Under the pieces are notes generated by a model. It made no database searches and was not told the DNA's origin. It was given only the letters and a program-made list of their open reading frames with translations. A DNA stretch of 64,000 nucleotides, from contig NZ_JALKCG010000002.1 of NCBI RefSeq assembly GCF_023016525.1, positions 190,001 to 254,000 on the forward strand. Direction: 5' to 3'. The translations under genes were made by a program, and so were the position numbers. This document shows positions 56,585 through 64,000 of this stretch, piece after piece; positions within the stretch are counted from its first letter, which is position 1; every line of letters starts with the position of its first letter. The DNA is from Ancylobacter koreensis (GTDB lineage: Bacteria > Pseudomonadota > Alphaproteobacteria > Rhizobiales > Xanthobacteraceae).

Positions 56585-58072
56585 ATGTCCGATCCGATAC
56601 GACCCACGGCCGACTGTTCGCGAACCCTCACCCTGCGCGGGCTGGTGGGCGAGGATGCCGATTATGCCGGCGCCGATCCCGCCATCGAGGTGAGCGAGCC
56701 GGCGCTCGACAGCCGCCGGGCGCGGGCGGGTGACGTGTTTTTCGCCCTCTCGGGCAGCAAGGCCGACGGCATGGCCTTCGCGGCCGACGCCCTCAAGCGG
56801 GGTGCCGTCGCCGTCGTGGCGGAAAGCGAGCGGCCGGGCTGGCTCGATCCCGCCGTCTCCTATGTCCGGGTCGGCAATGCCCGGCGCGCCGTCGCGCTCG
56901 CCGCCGCGCGCGCCTTTCCACGCCAGCCGGAGACCATCGCCGCTGTCACCGGCACCTCGGGCAAGACCTCGGTCGCCGCCTTCGCAAGGCAGCTCTGGCA
57001 GGGGCTGGGTCATGCCAGCGCCAGCCTCGGTACGCTCGGCGTGGTGAAACCCTCCGGCGAGGTCTACGGGTCGCTGACCACGCCGGATCCCATCGAACTG
57101 CATCGCACGCTGCACGCGCTCGCGGGCGAAGGTGTCACCCATCTGTGCCTGGAGGCCTCCTCGCACGGGCTCGACCAGCACCGGCTCGACGGCGTGCGGC
57201 TGAAGGCGGGCGCCTTCACCAATCTCTCGCGCGACCATCTCGACTACCACCCGACCATGGACGCCTATCTCGACGCCAAGATGCGGCTGTTCCGCGATCT
57301 GGTGCCGCGCGGCGGCGGGGCGGCGGTGTGGGTGGACACCACCGAGGGTAGCCATGTCGCGCAGGTCGCCGCCGATCACGAGCTGGAGGTGCTCGGCATC
57401 GGCGTCGCGGGCGCAGGCATCGCGCTGCTGTCGCGCGCCGACGAGGGGCTCGGCCAGCGTCTGGAGGTCGAGGTCGAAGGCGCGCGCTACGTGCTGCGCC
57501 TGCCGCTGGTCGGCGCGTTCCAGGCTTGCAACGCACTGGTGGCCGCCGGGCTCGCCATGCTCACCGGGGCGAGCGCACGCGCGGTGCTGCCGCTGCTGGA
57601 AAAGCTCGCCGTGGTGCCGGGCCGGCTGGAACTGGTGGGCACGAAGGACGGTGCCGGCGTGTTCGTCGACTACGCGCACAAGCCCGACGCGCTCGCCAAC
57701 GCGCTCGACGCGCTGCGCCCCTATGCCAGCGGCCGGCTGATCGTGGTGTTCGGCTGCGGCGGCGACCGCGACCGCGGCAAGCGTCCCCTGATGGGCGCCA
57801 TCGCCGCCGCGAAGGCCGATGTGGTGATCGTCACCGACGACAATCCGCGCAGCGAGACCCCGGCGGCGATCCGCGCCGCCATCCTGGCGAGCGTACCGGG
57901 CGCGCGCGAGATCGGCGACCGCGCCGAGGCGATTTCCGCCGCCATCGCCATGGCACATGCCGGGGATGTCGTGCTGATCGCCGGCAAGGGCCATGAAACC
58001 GGCCAGATCGTGGGCGACCGGACGCTGCCTTTCTCGGACCGCGACGTCGCGGTCGCGCTGCTGGAGGAATGA
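56585..58072 (+). CDS. murE: UDP-MurNAc-L-Ala-D-Glu:meso-DAP ligase
   Basis: A 495-residue Mur ligase adding meso-diaminopimelate to the stem peptide. ATP loop TGTSGKTSVAAF, SSHGLDQHRLDGV, DHLDYHPTMDAYLDAK and DYAHKPDAL are present. TDDNPRSE is the DNPR motif that selects meso-DAP. No clear ribosome site precedes the ATG at 56585. A 120-base gap separates it from ftsI. The stop overlaps the murF start (ATGA). Confidence 0.96.
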   Translation: MSDPIRPTADCSRTLTLRGLVGEDADYAGADPAIEVSEPALDSRRARAGDVFFALSGSKADGMAFAADALKRGAVAVVAESERPGWLDPAVSYVRVGNARRAVALAAARAFPRQPETIAAVTGTSGKTSVAAFARQLWQGLGHASASLGTLGVVKPSGEVYGSLTTPDPIELHRTLHALAGEGVTHLCLEASSHGLDQHRLDGVRLKAGAFTNLSRDHLDYHPTMDAYLDAKMRLFRDLVPRGGGAAVWVDTTEGSHVAQVAADHELEVLGIGVAGAGIALLSRADEGLGQRLEVEVEGARYVLRLPLVGAFQACNALVAAGLAMLTGASARAVLPLLEKLAVVPGRLELVGTKDGAGVFVDYAHKPDALANALDALRPYASGRLIVVFGCGGDRDRGKRPLMGAIAAAKADVVIVTDDNPRSETPAAIRAAILASVPGAREIGDRAEAISAAIAMAHAGDVVLIAGKGHETGQIVGDRTLPFSDRDVAVALLEE

Positions 58073-59523
58073 TCGACATGCTCGCCGCCCCGTCGCCGCT
58101 CTGGACCCCCGAGGCCCTCGCCGCCGCGACCGGCGGCACGCTGACGGGCGGGCCGGCCGGTCCCGTCGGCGGCGTGTCCATCGACACCCGCACGCTGAAG
58201 GCCGGCGACGTGTTCTTCGCCATTCGCGGCGACAACAGCGACGGCCATGCCTATGTCGGCAGGGCGGCGGAGAACGGCGCCGCGCTCAGCCTGGTGGAGC
58301 GCGGCCGGCTCGGCGAGATGCCGGAAGGCGTCGCCCTGCTCGCCGTGGACGACGTGCTCGGCGCGCTGCAGGCCGCCGGCCGCGCGGCGCGGGCGCGCAC
58401 GGCGGCGCGCATCGTCGGCGTCACCGGCTCGGTCGGCAAGACCACGACCAAGGAGGCGCTGGCCCTCGCGCTCGGCGCCGACGGGCCGACCCATGCTTCG
58501 GCCGCTTCCTACAACAACCATTGGGGCGTGCCGCTCTCGCTCGCCCGCATGCCGGAGGCGAGCGCTTATGGCGTGTTCGAGCTCGGCATGAACCATGCCG
58601 GCGAGATCGGCCCGCTCAGCGCCATGGTGCGCCCGCATGTGGCGGTGATCACCACGGTCGAGCCGGTGCACATCGCCCAGTTCCCCAATGTGGAGGCCAT
58701 CGCCGACGCCAAGGCGGAGATTTTCGCCGGCGTCGAGCCCGGCGGAGCGGCGGTGCTCAACCGCGACAATCCCCATTTCGAGCGCCTCGCACAGGCCGCG
58801 AAGGCGGCCGGCATCGGCACGGTGATCGGCTTCGGCGAGGCGGGGGATGCGCAGGTGCGCCTCCTCAGCGTGGCGCTGCAGGCGCAGGGCTCCACCGCCC
58901 TCGCCGACGTGATGGGCCAGACGGTCAGCTTCAAGATCGGCCTGCCGGGCCGGCATATCGTGCAGAACGCGCTCGCCGTGCTGGCGGCGGCCAAGCTGAC
59001 GGGGGCGGACCTGTGCCTCGCCGCGATGGCGCTGTCCTCGCTCGGCCCGCCGCCCGGACGCGGCGTGCGCACCCGGCTCGCGGTGAAGGGCGGCGTCGCG
59101 ACGCTGATCGACGAGAGCTACAACGCCAACACCGCCTCCATGCGCGCCGCCCTCGCCGTGCTCGGCACCACGCCGGTCGCCGGGCGCGGGCGGCGCATCG
59201 CCGTGCTCGGCGACATGCTGGAACTCGGCACGGCGGGGGAGGCGATGCACCGCGACCTCGCCCCCGCCGCCGCGACGGCCGATCTCGTCTTCTGCGCCGG
59301 CCCGCTGATGCGCGCGCTGTGGGAGGCGCTGCCGGAAGCGCGGCGCGGCGCCTGGGCGCCCGACGCGGCGGCGCTGCTGCCGCTGGTGGCCGAGCGGCTG
59401 CGCGGCGACGACGTCATCATGGTCAAGGGCTCGAACGGCAGCCGCATGGGCCCGCTGGTGCGCGCGCTGGCCGAGCGCTTTCCCGCGCCGAGCCTTGCCG
59501 AAGCGGCGGATTCGTCCGAATGA
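58069..59523 (+). CDS. murF: UDP-MurNAc-tripeptide:D-Ala-D-Ala ligase
   Basis: A 484-residue Mur ligase that adds the D-alanyl-D-alanine dipeptide, completing the pentapeptide. VSIDTRTLKAGDVFFAIRGD, ATP loop VTGSVGKTTTKEAL, NNHWGVPLSLA, FELGMNHAGEI and DESYNANTASMRAAL are the family blocks. The first ATG overlaps the murE stop; an ATG three codons on (58078) has GGAGG at a more usual distance. Confidence 0.96.
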   Translation: MIDMLAAPSPLWTPEALAAATGGTLTGGPAGPVGGVSIDTRTLKAGDVFFAIRGDNSDGHAYVGRAAENGAALSLVERGRLGEMPEGVALLAVDDVLGALQAAGRAARARTAARIVGVTGSVGKTTTKEALALALGADGPTHASAASYNNHWGVPLSLARMPEASAYGVFELGMNHAGEIGPLSAMVRPHVAVITTVEPVHIAQFPNVEAIADAKAEIFAGVEPGGAAVLNRDNPHFERLAQAAKAAGIGTVIGFGEAGDAQVRLLSVALQAQGSTALADVMGQTVSFKIGLPGRHIVQNALAVLAAAKLTGADLCLAAMALSSLGPPPGRGVRTRLAVKGGVATLIDESYNANTASMRAALAVLGTTPVAGRGRRIAVLGDMLELGTAGEAMHRDLAPAAATADLVFCAGPLMRALWEALPEARRGAWAPDAAALLPLVAERLRGDDVIMVKGSNGSRMGPLVRALAERFPAPSLAEAADSSE

Positions 59524-59612
59524 GGCCTGCCGGCCGCCGCTCTCCGATTCGATGCCTTGCTGCCCGGCGACATGCCGGCGTGCCGACCCGTTCCTCCGAA
59601 GGTTGATCCCCC

Positions 59613-60698
59613 ATGCTGCAATGGCTTGCCGAACTCCAGGGAAGCGTCCCGGCAGTTAACGTCTTCCGCTACATCACCTTCCGCACCGGCGGCGCCATCA
59701 TCACCGCCCTGCTCTTCGTCTTCATGTTCGGCCCGGCGATCATCGCGCTGTTGAGGCTGAAGCAGGGCAAGGGCCAGCCGATCCGCACCGACGGGCCGCA
59801 GTCGCACCTGCTCACCAAGAAGGGCACGCCCACCATGGGCGGGCTGATGATCTTCTCCGGGCTGATGGTGGCGACGCTGCTGTGGGGGAACCTCTCAAAC
59901 CCCTATGTCTGGGTGGTGCTGTTCGTCACCATCGGCTTCGGGCTGATCGGCTTTTACGACGACTATCTGAAAGTGACGAAGCAGACCCATAACGGGCTCT
60001 CCGGCCGGGCACGCCTCGCCATCGAGGCGCTGATCGCCGGCACGGCGGCGGTGGTCATCATGCATGTCGGGCGCGAGCCGCTGTCCTCCTCGCTCGCCTT
60101 TCCGTTCTTCAAGGACCTGCTGATCGACCTCTCCTGGTTCTTTGTCGTGTTCGGCGCCTTCGTCATCGTGGCGGCCGGCAATGCGGTGAACCTCACCGAC
60201 GGGCTCGACGGGCTCGCCATCGTGCCGGTCATGGTGGCGGCGGCCTCCTTCGGGATGATCTCGTATCTCTCGGGCAACGTGCTGTTCGCCGACTACCTGC
60301 AGATCCACTATGTCGCGGGGGTGGGCGAGCTGGCGGTGATCTGCGGCGCCATCATCGGGGCGGGCATCGGCTTCCTGTGGTTCAACGCCCCGCCGGCGCA
60401 GATCTTCATGGGCGACACCGGCTCGCTGGCGCTGGGCGGCCTGCTCGGCACCATCGCGGTGGCCACCAAGCATGAGATCGTGCTGGCGGTGATCGGCGGG
60501 CTGTTCGTGCTGGAGGCGGTGTCGGTGATCGTGCAGGTGGCCTCGTTCAAGCTCACCGGCAAGCGCGTGTTCAGGATGGCGCCGATCCACCACCATTTCG
60601 AGCAGAAGGGCTGGACCGAGCCGCAGATCGTCATCCGTTTCTGGATCATCGCGGTGGTGCTGGCGCTGATCGGGCTGTCCACGCTCAAGCTGCGGTGA
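59613..60698 (+). CDS. mraY: Phospho-MurNAc-pentapeptide transferase
   Basis: A 361-residue polytopic enzyme that makes lipid I from UDP-MurNAc-pentapeptide and undecaprenyl phosphate. [36 protein letters not shown] with the catalytic aspartates, [33 protein letters not shown] and [12 protein letters not shown] are diagnostic. Ten helices expected. Last gene of the left half of the cluster before the palindrome and the opposite-strand gene. Confidence 0.97.
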   Translation: MLQWLAELQGSVPAVNVFRYITFRTGGAIITALLFVFMFGPAIIALLRLKQGKGQPIRTDGPQSHLLTKKGTPTMGGLMIFSGLMVATLLWGNLSNPYVWVVLFVTIGFGLIGFYDDYLKVTKQTHNGLSGRARLAIEALIAGTAAVVIMHVGREPLSSSLAFPFFKDLLIDLSWFFVVFGAFVIVAAGNAVNLTDGLDGLAIVPVMVAAASFGMISYLSGNVLFADYLQIHYVAGVGELAVICGAIIGAGIGFLWFNAPPAQIFMGDTGSLALGGLLGTIAVATKHEIVLAVIGGLFVLEAVSVIVQVASFKLTGKRVFRMAPIHHHFEQKGWTEPQIVIRFWIIAVVLALIGLSTLKLR

Positions 60699-60757
60699 GT
60701 TTTTCGTCATTCCGGCCGGTCGGCCGTTCCGGGAGGACCGGCAATCCCTGAAAACGC

Positions 60758-60849
60758 CGTCATGGCCGGGCTTGACCCGGCCATCCACGTCCTGGGGCCG
60801 GGGCACGGGAACAACGCCGTGGATCCCCGGGTCAAGCCCGGGGATGACG
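60758..60849. repeat. Large palindromic intergenic element
   Basis: Two 32-base segments, 60758-60789 and 60818-60849, are near-perfect reverse complements of each other, and each is itself a hairpin (GGCCGGG...GACCCGGCC and CCCCGGGTC...GGGG). The 28-base centre is also GC-rich. The few differences between arms preserve pairing within each hairpin (GGCC/GGCC against CCCC/GGGG). It resembles the dispersed palindromic repeats of alphaproteobacteria. It sits between convergent mraY and the metallo-beta-lactamase-fold gene. Confidence 0.8.
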
Positions 60850-60883
60850 TCGTACGAAAGGGATGGGCGAGGCGCCTGCCGCC

Positions 60884-61819
60884 TCACCCGGGCAGCGCCA
60901 GCACCTTCTTCACATTGTTGGCGTGAACCTCCTCATAGGGCGCGAAATAGGTCAGCGCACCGGAGGCGATGTCCTCGGCGATGAAGGTGGAGAGGTCCTG
61001 GTCGGCCAGCGCCATGTCGGCGCGGGTGTAGAGCAGCTTCTTCACATAGCGGATCGTCGCGTCGATCAGCTCCGGCCCGTAGCCGCCCGCCGCGATCACC
61101 TCCGGCGCGCCATGATTGGGCAGGATGCGGGGATAGCCCCATGCCTTGATGCGCTTGAGCTCCTCCACATGCACGGCGAGCCGCTCGGGCTCGGCGACAT
61201 AGGTGATCGGCTCCTCCAGCGTGTCGCCGGCCAGCATCAGGCCGAGCTCGGGCAGCAGCAGGATCAGCCCGTCATGGCTGTGGATCTCGGCCGGCTCCAG
61301 CTTCACCGTGAGCGCGCCGACCTTGAGTTCGGTCGGCCCGGTGATAACGCGGTTGGGCAGCACCAGCGGAAAGATCGGGGGATCGCCGTTCTCCAGCGCG
61401 ATGCGGTGGCCGGCGAGCGCCTGCTCGGTGCGGTCGAGCGCGATGATCTCGCCGTCGGCGAACACCTCGTTGCCCGCCACATGGTCGTCGTGCCAGTGGC
61501 TCAGCACGACGCGGATCGAGGTGACGCCGGCGTCCTTCAGCGCGCGGCGCACGAGGCGGGCGTGCGGGATGGAGATGTGGGTGTCGTAGAGGATCGCCTC
61601 CGCGCCATCGACCACCGCATAGACGCACACGCCCAGCGCATAGGCGCCGTCGTCGAGCCAGTTGGGCGCGGCGGAATGGGCGCGCGCGCCCTCGATCCGC
61701 CCGTCATAGAAGGCGTAGACATTGGGATGCGGGCGCAGCACGCGCATCGTCGATCCGAGGGGAAGCAAGGCGGGCGCGGCCATCGCGGGCGACTCGTAAA
61801 GGGGTGAAGCGCCGATCAT
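60884..61819 (-). CDS. Metallo-beta-lactamase-fold hydrolase
   Basis: A 311-residue MBL-fold hydrolase. The zinc motif H-x-H-x-D-H is [12 protein letters not shown]; further ligands are in [21 protein letters not shown] and LPNHGAPE. Resembles quinoprotein-relay and glyoxalase II-like hydrolases, but the substrate cannot be read. Coded opposite to and between mraY and murD, with its start 66 bases from the murD start. The first ATG (61819) is used; an ATG 12 codons later (61783) is possible and neither has a clear ribosome site. No signal peptide. Confidence 0.85.
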   Translation of the reverse strand: MIGASPLYESPAMAAPALLPLGSTMRVLRPHPNVYAFYDGRIEGARAHSAAPNWLDDGAYALGVCVYAVVDGAEAILYDTHISIPHARLVRRALKDAGVTSIRVVLSHWHDDHVAGNEVFADGEIIALDRTEQALAGHRIALENGDPPIFPLVLPNRVITGPTELKVGALTVKLEPAEIHSHDGLILLLPELGLMLAGDTLEEPITYVAEPERLAVHVEELKRIKAWGYPRILPNHGAPEVIAAGGYGPELIDATIRYVKKLLYTRADMALADQDLSTFIAEDIASGALTYFAPYEEVHANNVKKVLALPG

Positions 61820-61885
61820 TTCATCGGCCCCCGAAATGCGCTAGCCAGATGTGCCCATAACGGGCCTATCCGAGGTCGCGCGTCC

Positions 61886-63274
61886 ATGATTCCCGTCAGT
61901 TCCTTCAATGGCCGTCCCGTCGCCCTGTTCGGGCTCGGCGGCTCCGGCCTCGCCACCGCCCGCGCGCTCGTTGCCGGCGGGGCGCGGGTGACGGCGTGGG
62001 ACGATTCGCCCGCCTCCGTCGAGAAGGCGGCGGCGGAAGGCATCGCGACCGGCGACCTGCGGGCGGCCGACTGGTCCGCCTTCGCCGCGCTGGTGCTGGC
62101 GCCGGGCGTGCCGTTGACCCATCCCGAGCCGCACTGGAGCGTGAGGCTGGCGCAGGCGGCCGGCGTCGAGGTGATCGGCGACATCGAGCTGTTCTGCCGC
62201 GAGCGCCGCGCCGCCACACGCCGCCCGCCCTTCGCCGCCATCACCGGGACCAATGGCAAGTCGACGACGACCGCATTGCTCGCCCACCTGATGCGGGTCG
62301 GCGGACGCGACGCGCAGATCGGCGGCAATTTCGGCCCGGCCATCCTTGGGCTGGAGCCGTGGAAGCAGGGACGGGTCTATGTGATCGAGTGCTCCTCCTA
62401 CCAGATCGACCTCGCGCCGAGCCTCGACCCGGCGGTCGGCATCCTGCTCAACCTCTCGCCCGATCACATCGACCGGCACGGCACGATGGAGCATTACGCG
62501 CAGGTGAAGGAGCGCCTCATCGCCGGCATCGAGGCGGGAGGCACGGCGGTGGTCGGCGTCGACGACGACTGGGCTCGCGCCATCGCCGAGCGGGCGGAAG
62601 CGGCCGGCAAGAACGTGGTGCGCATTTCCGTGCGCGAAAAACTCGACGACGGCATCTGGCTCGACGGCACCGATCTCGCGGTCAGCGCGAAGGGCGTGCG
62701 CGTCTTTACCCTGCCGCTCGCCGGCATAGGTTCGCTGCGCGGCGCCCACAACGCGCAGAATGCGGCCGCCGCTTTCGCGAGCGCCCGCGCGCTCGGCCTC
62801 GCACCGGAGGTGATCGCGGCCGGCATGGCCAGCTTCCCCGGCCTCGCGCACCGCATGGAGCAGGTGCGCACGCTTCGCGGCGTGCTGTTCGTCAACGATT
62901 CCAAGGCCACCAATGCCGACGCCGCCGAGCGGGCGCTGACCTCCTTCGACGACATTTTCTGGATCGCCGGCGGCAAGCCGAAGGAGGGCGGCATCGCGCC
63001 GCTGCGGCCGTATTTCCCGCGCGTTCGAAAGGCCTACCTGATCGGGGTCGCGGCGGAGGAATTCGCCGCCACGCTGGGCGATGACGTCCCGTTCGAGATG
63101 AGCGGCACGCTCGACGTCGCGGTGGCGAGCGCGGCGCGCGATGCCGCCGCCTCCGGCCTGCCGCACCCGGTGGTGCTGCTGTCGCCGGCCTGCGCCAGCT
63201 TCGACCAGTACCGCAATTTCGAAGTGCGCGGCGATGCCTTCCGCGATCTCGTCAACGCGCTGCCGGTGGGCTGA
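61886..63274 (+). CDS. murD: UDP-MurNAc-L-Ala:D-Glu ligase
   Basis: A 462-residue Mur ligase adding D-glutamate to UDP-MurNAc-L-alanine. N-terminal [16 protein letters not shown] loop [40 protein letters not shown]-like LAHRMEQV and [10 protein letters not shown] are present. Separated from mraY by the opposite-strand MBL gene, so it needs its own promoter or a read-through transcript. Confidence 0.96.
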   Translation: MIPVSSFNGRPVALFGLGGSGLATARALVAGGARVTAWDDSPASVEKAAAEGIATGDLRAADWSAFAALVLAPGVPLTHPEPHWSVRLAQAAGVEVIGDIELFCRERRAATRRPPFAAITGTNGKSTTTALLAHLMRVGGRDAQIGGNFGPAILGLEPWKQGRVYVIECSSYQIDLAPSLDPAVGILLNLSPDHIDRHGTMEHYAQVKERLIAGIEAGGTAVVGVDDDWARAIAERAEAAGKNVVRISVREKLDDGIWLDGTDLAVSAKGVRVFTLPLAGIGSLRGAHNAQNAAAAFASARALGLAPEVIAAGMASFPGLAHRMEQVRTLRGVLFVNDSKATNADAAERALTSFDDIFWIAGGKPKEGGIAPLRPYFPRVRKAYLIGVAAEEFAATLGDDVPFEMSGTLDVAVASAARDAAASGLPHPVVLLSPACASFDQYRNFEVRGDAFRDLVNALPVG

Positions 63275-63345
63275 CCCGGCGCCATTAAGCCGGCGTCAAC
63301 CTTAACCGTCCGATACTCCGGCATCTGTTTCCCGGAGTGGCGTAC

Positions 63346-64000
63346 ATGATCTCGCGTGCCGAACGGACGGTGGTCGGTGAGTGGTGGTGGACCATCGACC
63401 GGCTTCTGCTTGGGGCTCTCGCGGCGCTGATGATCATCGGCATCGTGCTGGCGCTGGCGGCGAGCCCGCCGGTGGCGGCGCGCCTCGGCATCGCCGATCC
63501 GTTCCATTTCGTGAACCGGCAGGTGATGTTCCTTGTGCCGGCGCTGATCGTGCTGATCGCGACGTCCTTCCTGTCGCCGCGCAACATACGCCGCATCTCG
63601 CTGGTGCTGTTCGTCGTGTTCCTGGCGCTGGTCTGCGCGACGCTGGTCATCGGCCCGGAGGTGAAGGGTGCCCGGCGCTGGCTCACCGTCGCCGGCATCA
63701 CCGTGCAGCCTTCCGAGTTCCTGAAGCCTTCCTTCGTCATCATCGCCGCCTGGCTGTTCTCGGAGAGCGTGCGCCGGCCGGAAATGCCGGGGCAGTTCCT
63801 CGCCATCGGCCTTCTGGGCATGGTGGTGACGCCGCTGGTGATGCAGCCGGACTTCGGCCAGACCATGCTGTCGTCGCTGGTGTGGGGCAGCTTGTTCTTC
63901 CTCGCCGGGCTGCGCATCATCTGGGTGATCGGCCTCGCCGGCATCGGCGCGGCCGGGCTGTTCGTCGCCTATACGATGGTGCCGCACGTGACGGCGCGCA
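63346..64000 (+). CDS. ftsW: Septal peptidoglycan glycosyltransferase FtsW, 5' part (runs off right edge)
   Basis: The first 218 codons of a SEDS-family protein that polymerises septal glycan strands from lipid II together with FtsI. Visible blocks are ERTVVGEWWWTIDR at the start, helix 1 (LLLGALAALMIIGIVLAL), NRQVMF, KGARRWLTVAG, QPSEFLKPSFVI and MQPDFGQTML, which are the FtsW/RodA signatures. GGAG lies eight bases before the ATG at 63346. The C-terminal part and later dcw genes (murG, murC) are outside the window. Confidence 0.95.
   Translation, partial: MISRAERTVVGEWWWTIDRLLLGALAALMIIGIVLALAASPPVAARLGIADPFHFVNRQVMFLVPALIVLIATSFLSPRNIRRISLVLFVVFLALVCATLVIGPEVKGARRWLTVAGITVQPSEFLKPSFVIIAAWLFSESVRRPEMPGQFLAIGLLGMVVTPLVMQPDFGQTMLSSLVWGSLFFLAGLRIIWVIGLAGIGAAGLFVAYTMVPHVTAR

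Overview
The window is GC-rich chromosomal DNA from an alphaproteobacterium, most likely order Hyphomicrobiales and plausibly the Xanthobacteraceae (Ancylobacter/Starkeya/Xanthobacter type). Grounds: the base composition; a bcsABZ-TPR cellulose operon with the order-typical lipoprotein gene bcsN; split three-gene pntAA/pntAB/pntB; an extensin-like ExtC protein; a CbbQ/CbbO-type pair; a FixK/FNR-type site; and a dcw cluster with a 10-bp-periodic MraZ box. The family is an inference from gene content. I see no prophage, insertion sequence, CRISPR array, tRNA or rRNA.

Layout. 1-510: 5' part of galE (minus strand). 0.9-8.2 kb: a YecE/DUF72 gene; a four-gene operon PepSY protein-cytochrome b561-response regulator-histidine kinase (minus); and a zinc alcohol dehydrogenase-phosphoketolase operon (minus) with a FixK/FNR-type box in front. 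8.3-13.8 kb: HlyD adaptor + RbbA-like double-ATPase/permease + ABC-2 permease, then a flavin-reductase-like gene. 14.0-18.4 kb: a CbbQ/NorQ-type AAA+ ATPase and its VWA partner without a visible client enzyme, then a divergent HxlR regulator/SDR pair. 18.6-22.5 kb: an aliphatic amidase system amiC-amiR-leader-amiE, with an intrinsic terminator between the antiterminator gene and the amidase gene, plus a TetR regulator. 22.6-25.8 kb: MFS transporter-aldo/keto reductase operon, divergent from a LysR gene across a perfect palindrome.

25.8-35.7 kb is the cellulose locus: bcsA-bcsB-bcsZ-TPR protein (bcsK-like) on the minus strand and bcsN divergent, followed by an acyltransferase-3 gene that could modify a polysaccharide. 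37.0-38.8 kb holds two small exported proteins and an L,D-transpeptidase. 38.9-47.7 kb is central carbon and redox metabolism: pyruvate kinase and pyruvate carboxylase (divergent, with a palindromic site between them) and the proton-translocating transhydrogenase pntAA-pntAB-pntB.

47.8-52.2 kb carries an ExtC lipoprotein, a dapB-type reductase, the RNase P RNA gene rnpB (minus), a lytic transglycosylase and an AmiD-type amidase. From 52.3 kb to the right edge runs the division/cell-wall cluster mraZ-rsmH-ftsL-ftsI-murE-murF-mraY-murD-ftsW. It is interrupted between mraY and murD by an opposite-strand metallo-beta-lactamase-fold gene and a large palindromic intergenic element.

I see no entirely new system. 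The most original points are the amiE attenuator placed between amiR and amiE, the FixK-type box on the phosphoketolase operon, the PepSY/cytochrome b561 two-component operon, and the break in the dcw cluster.
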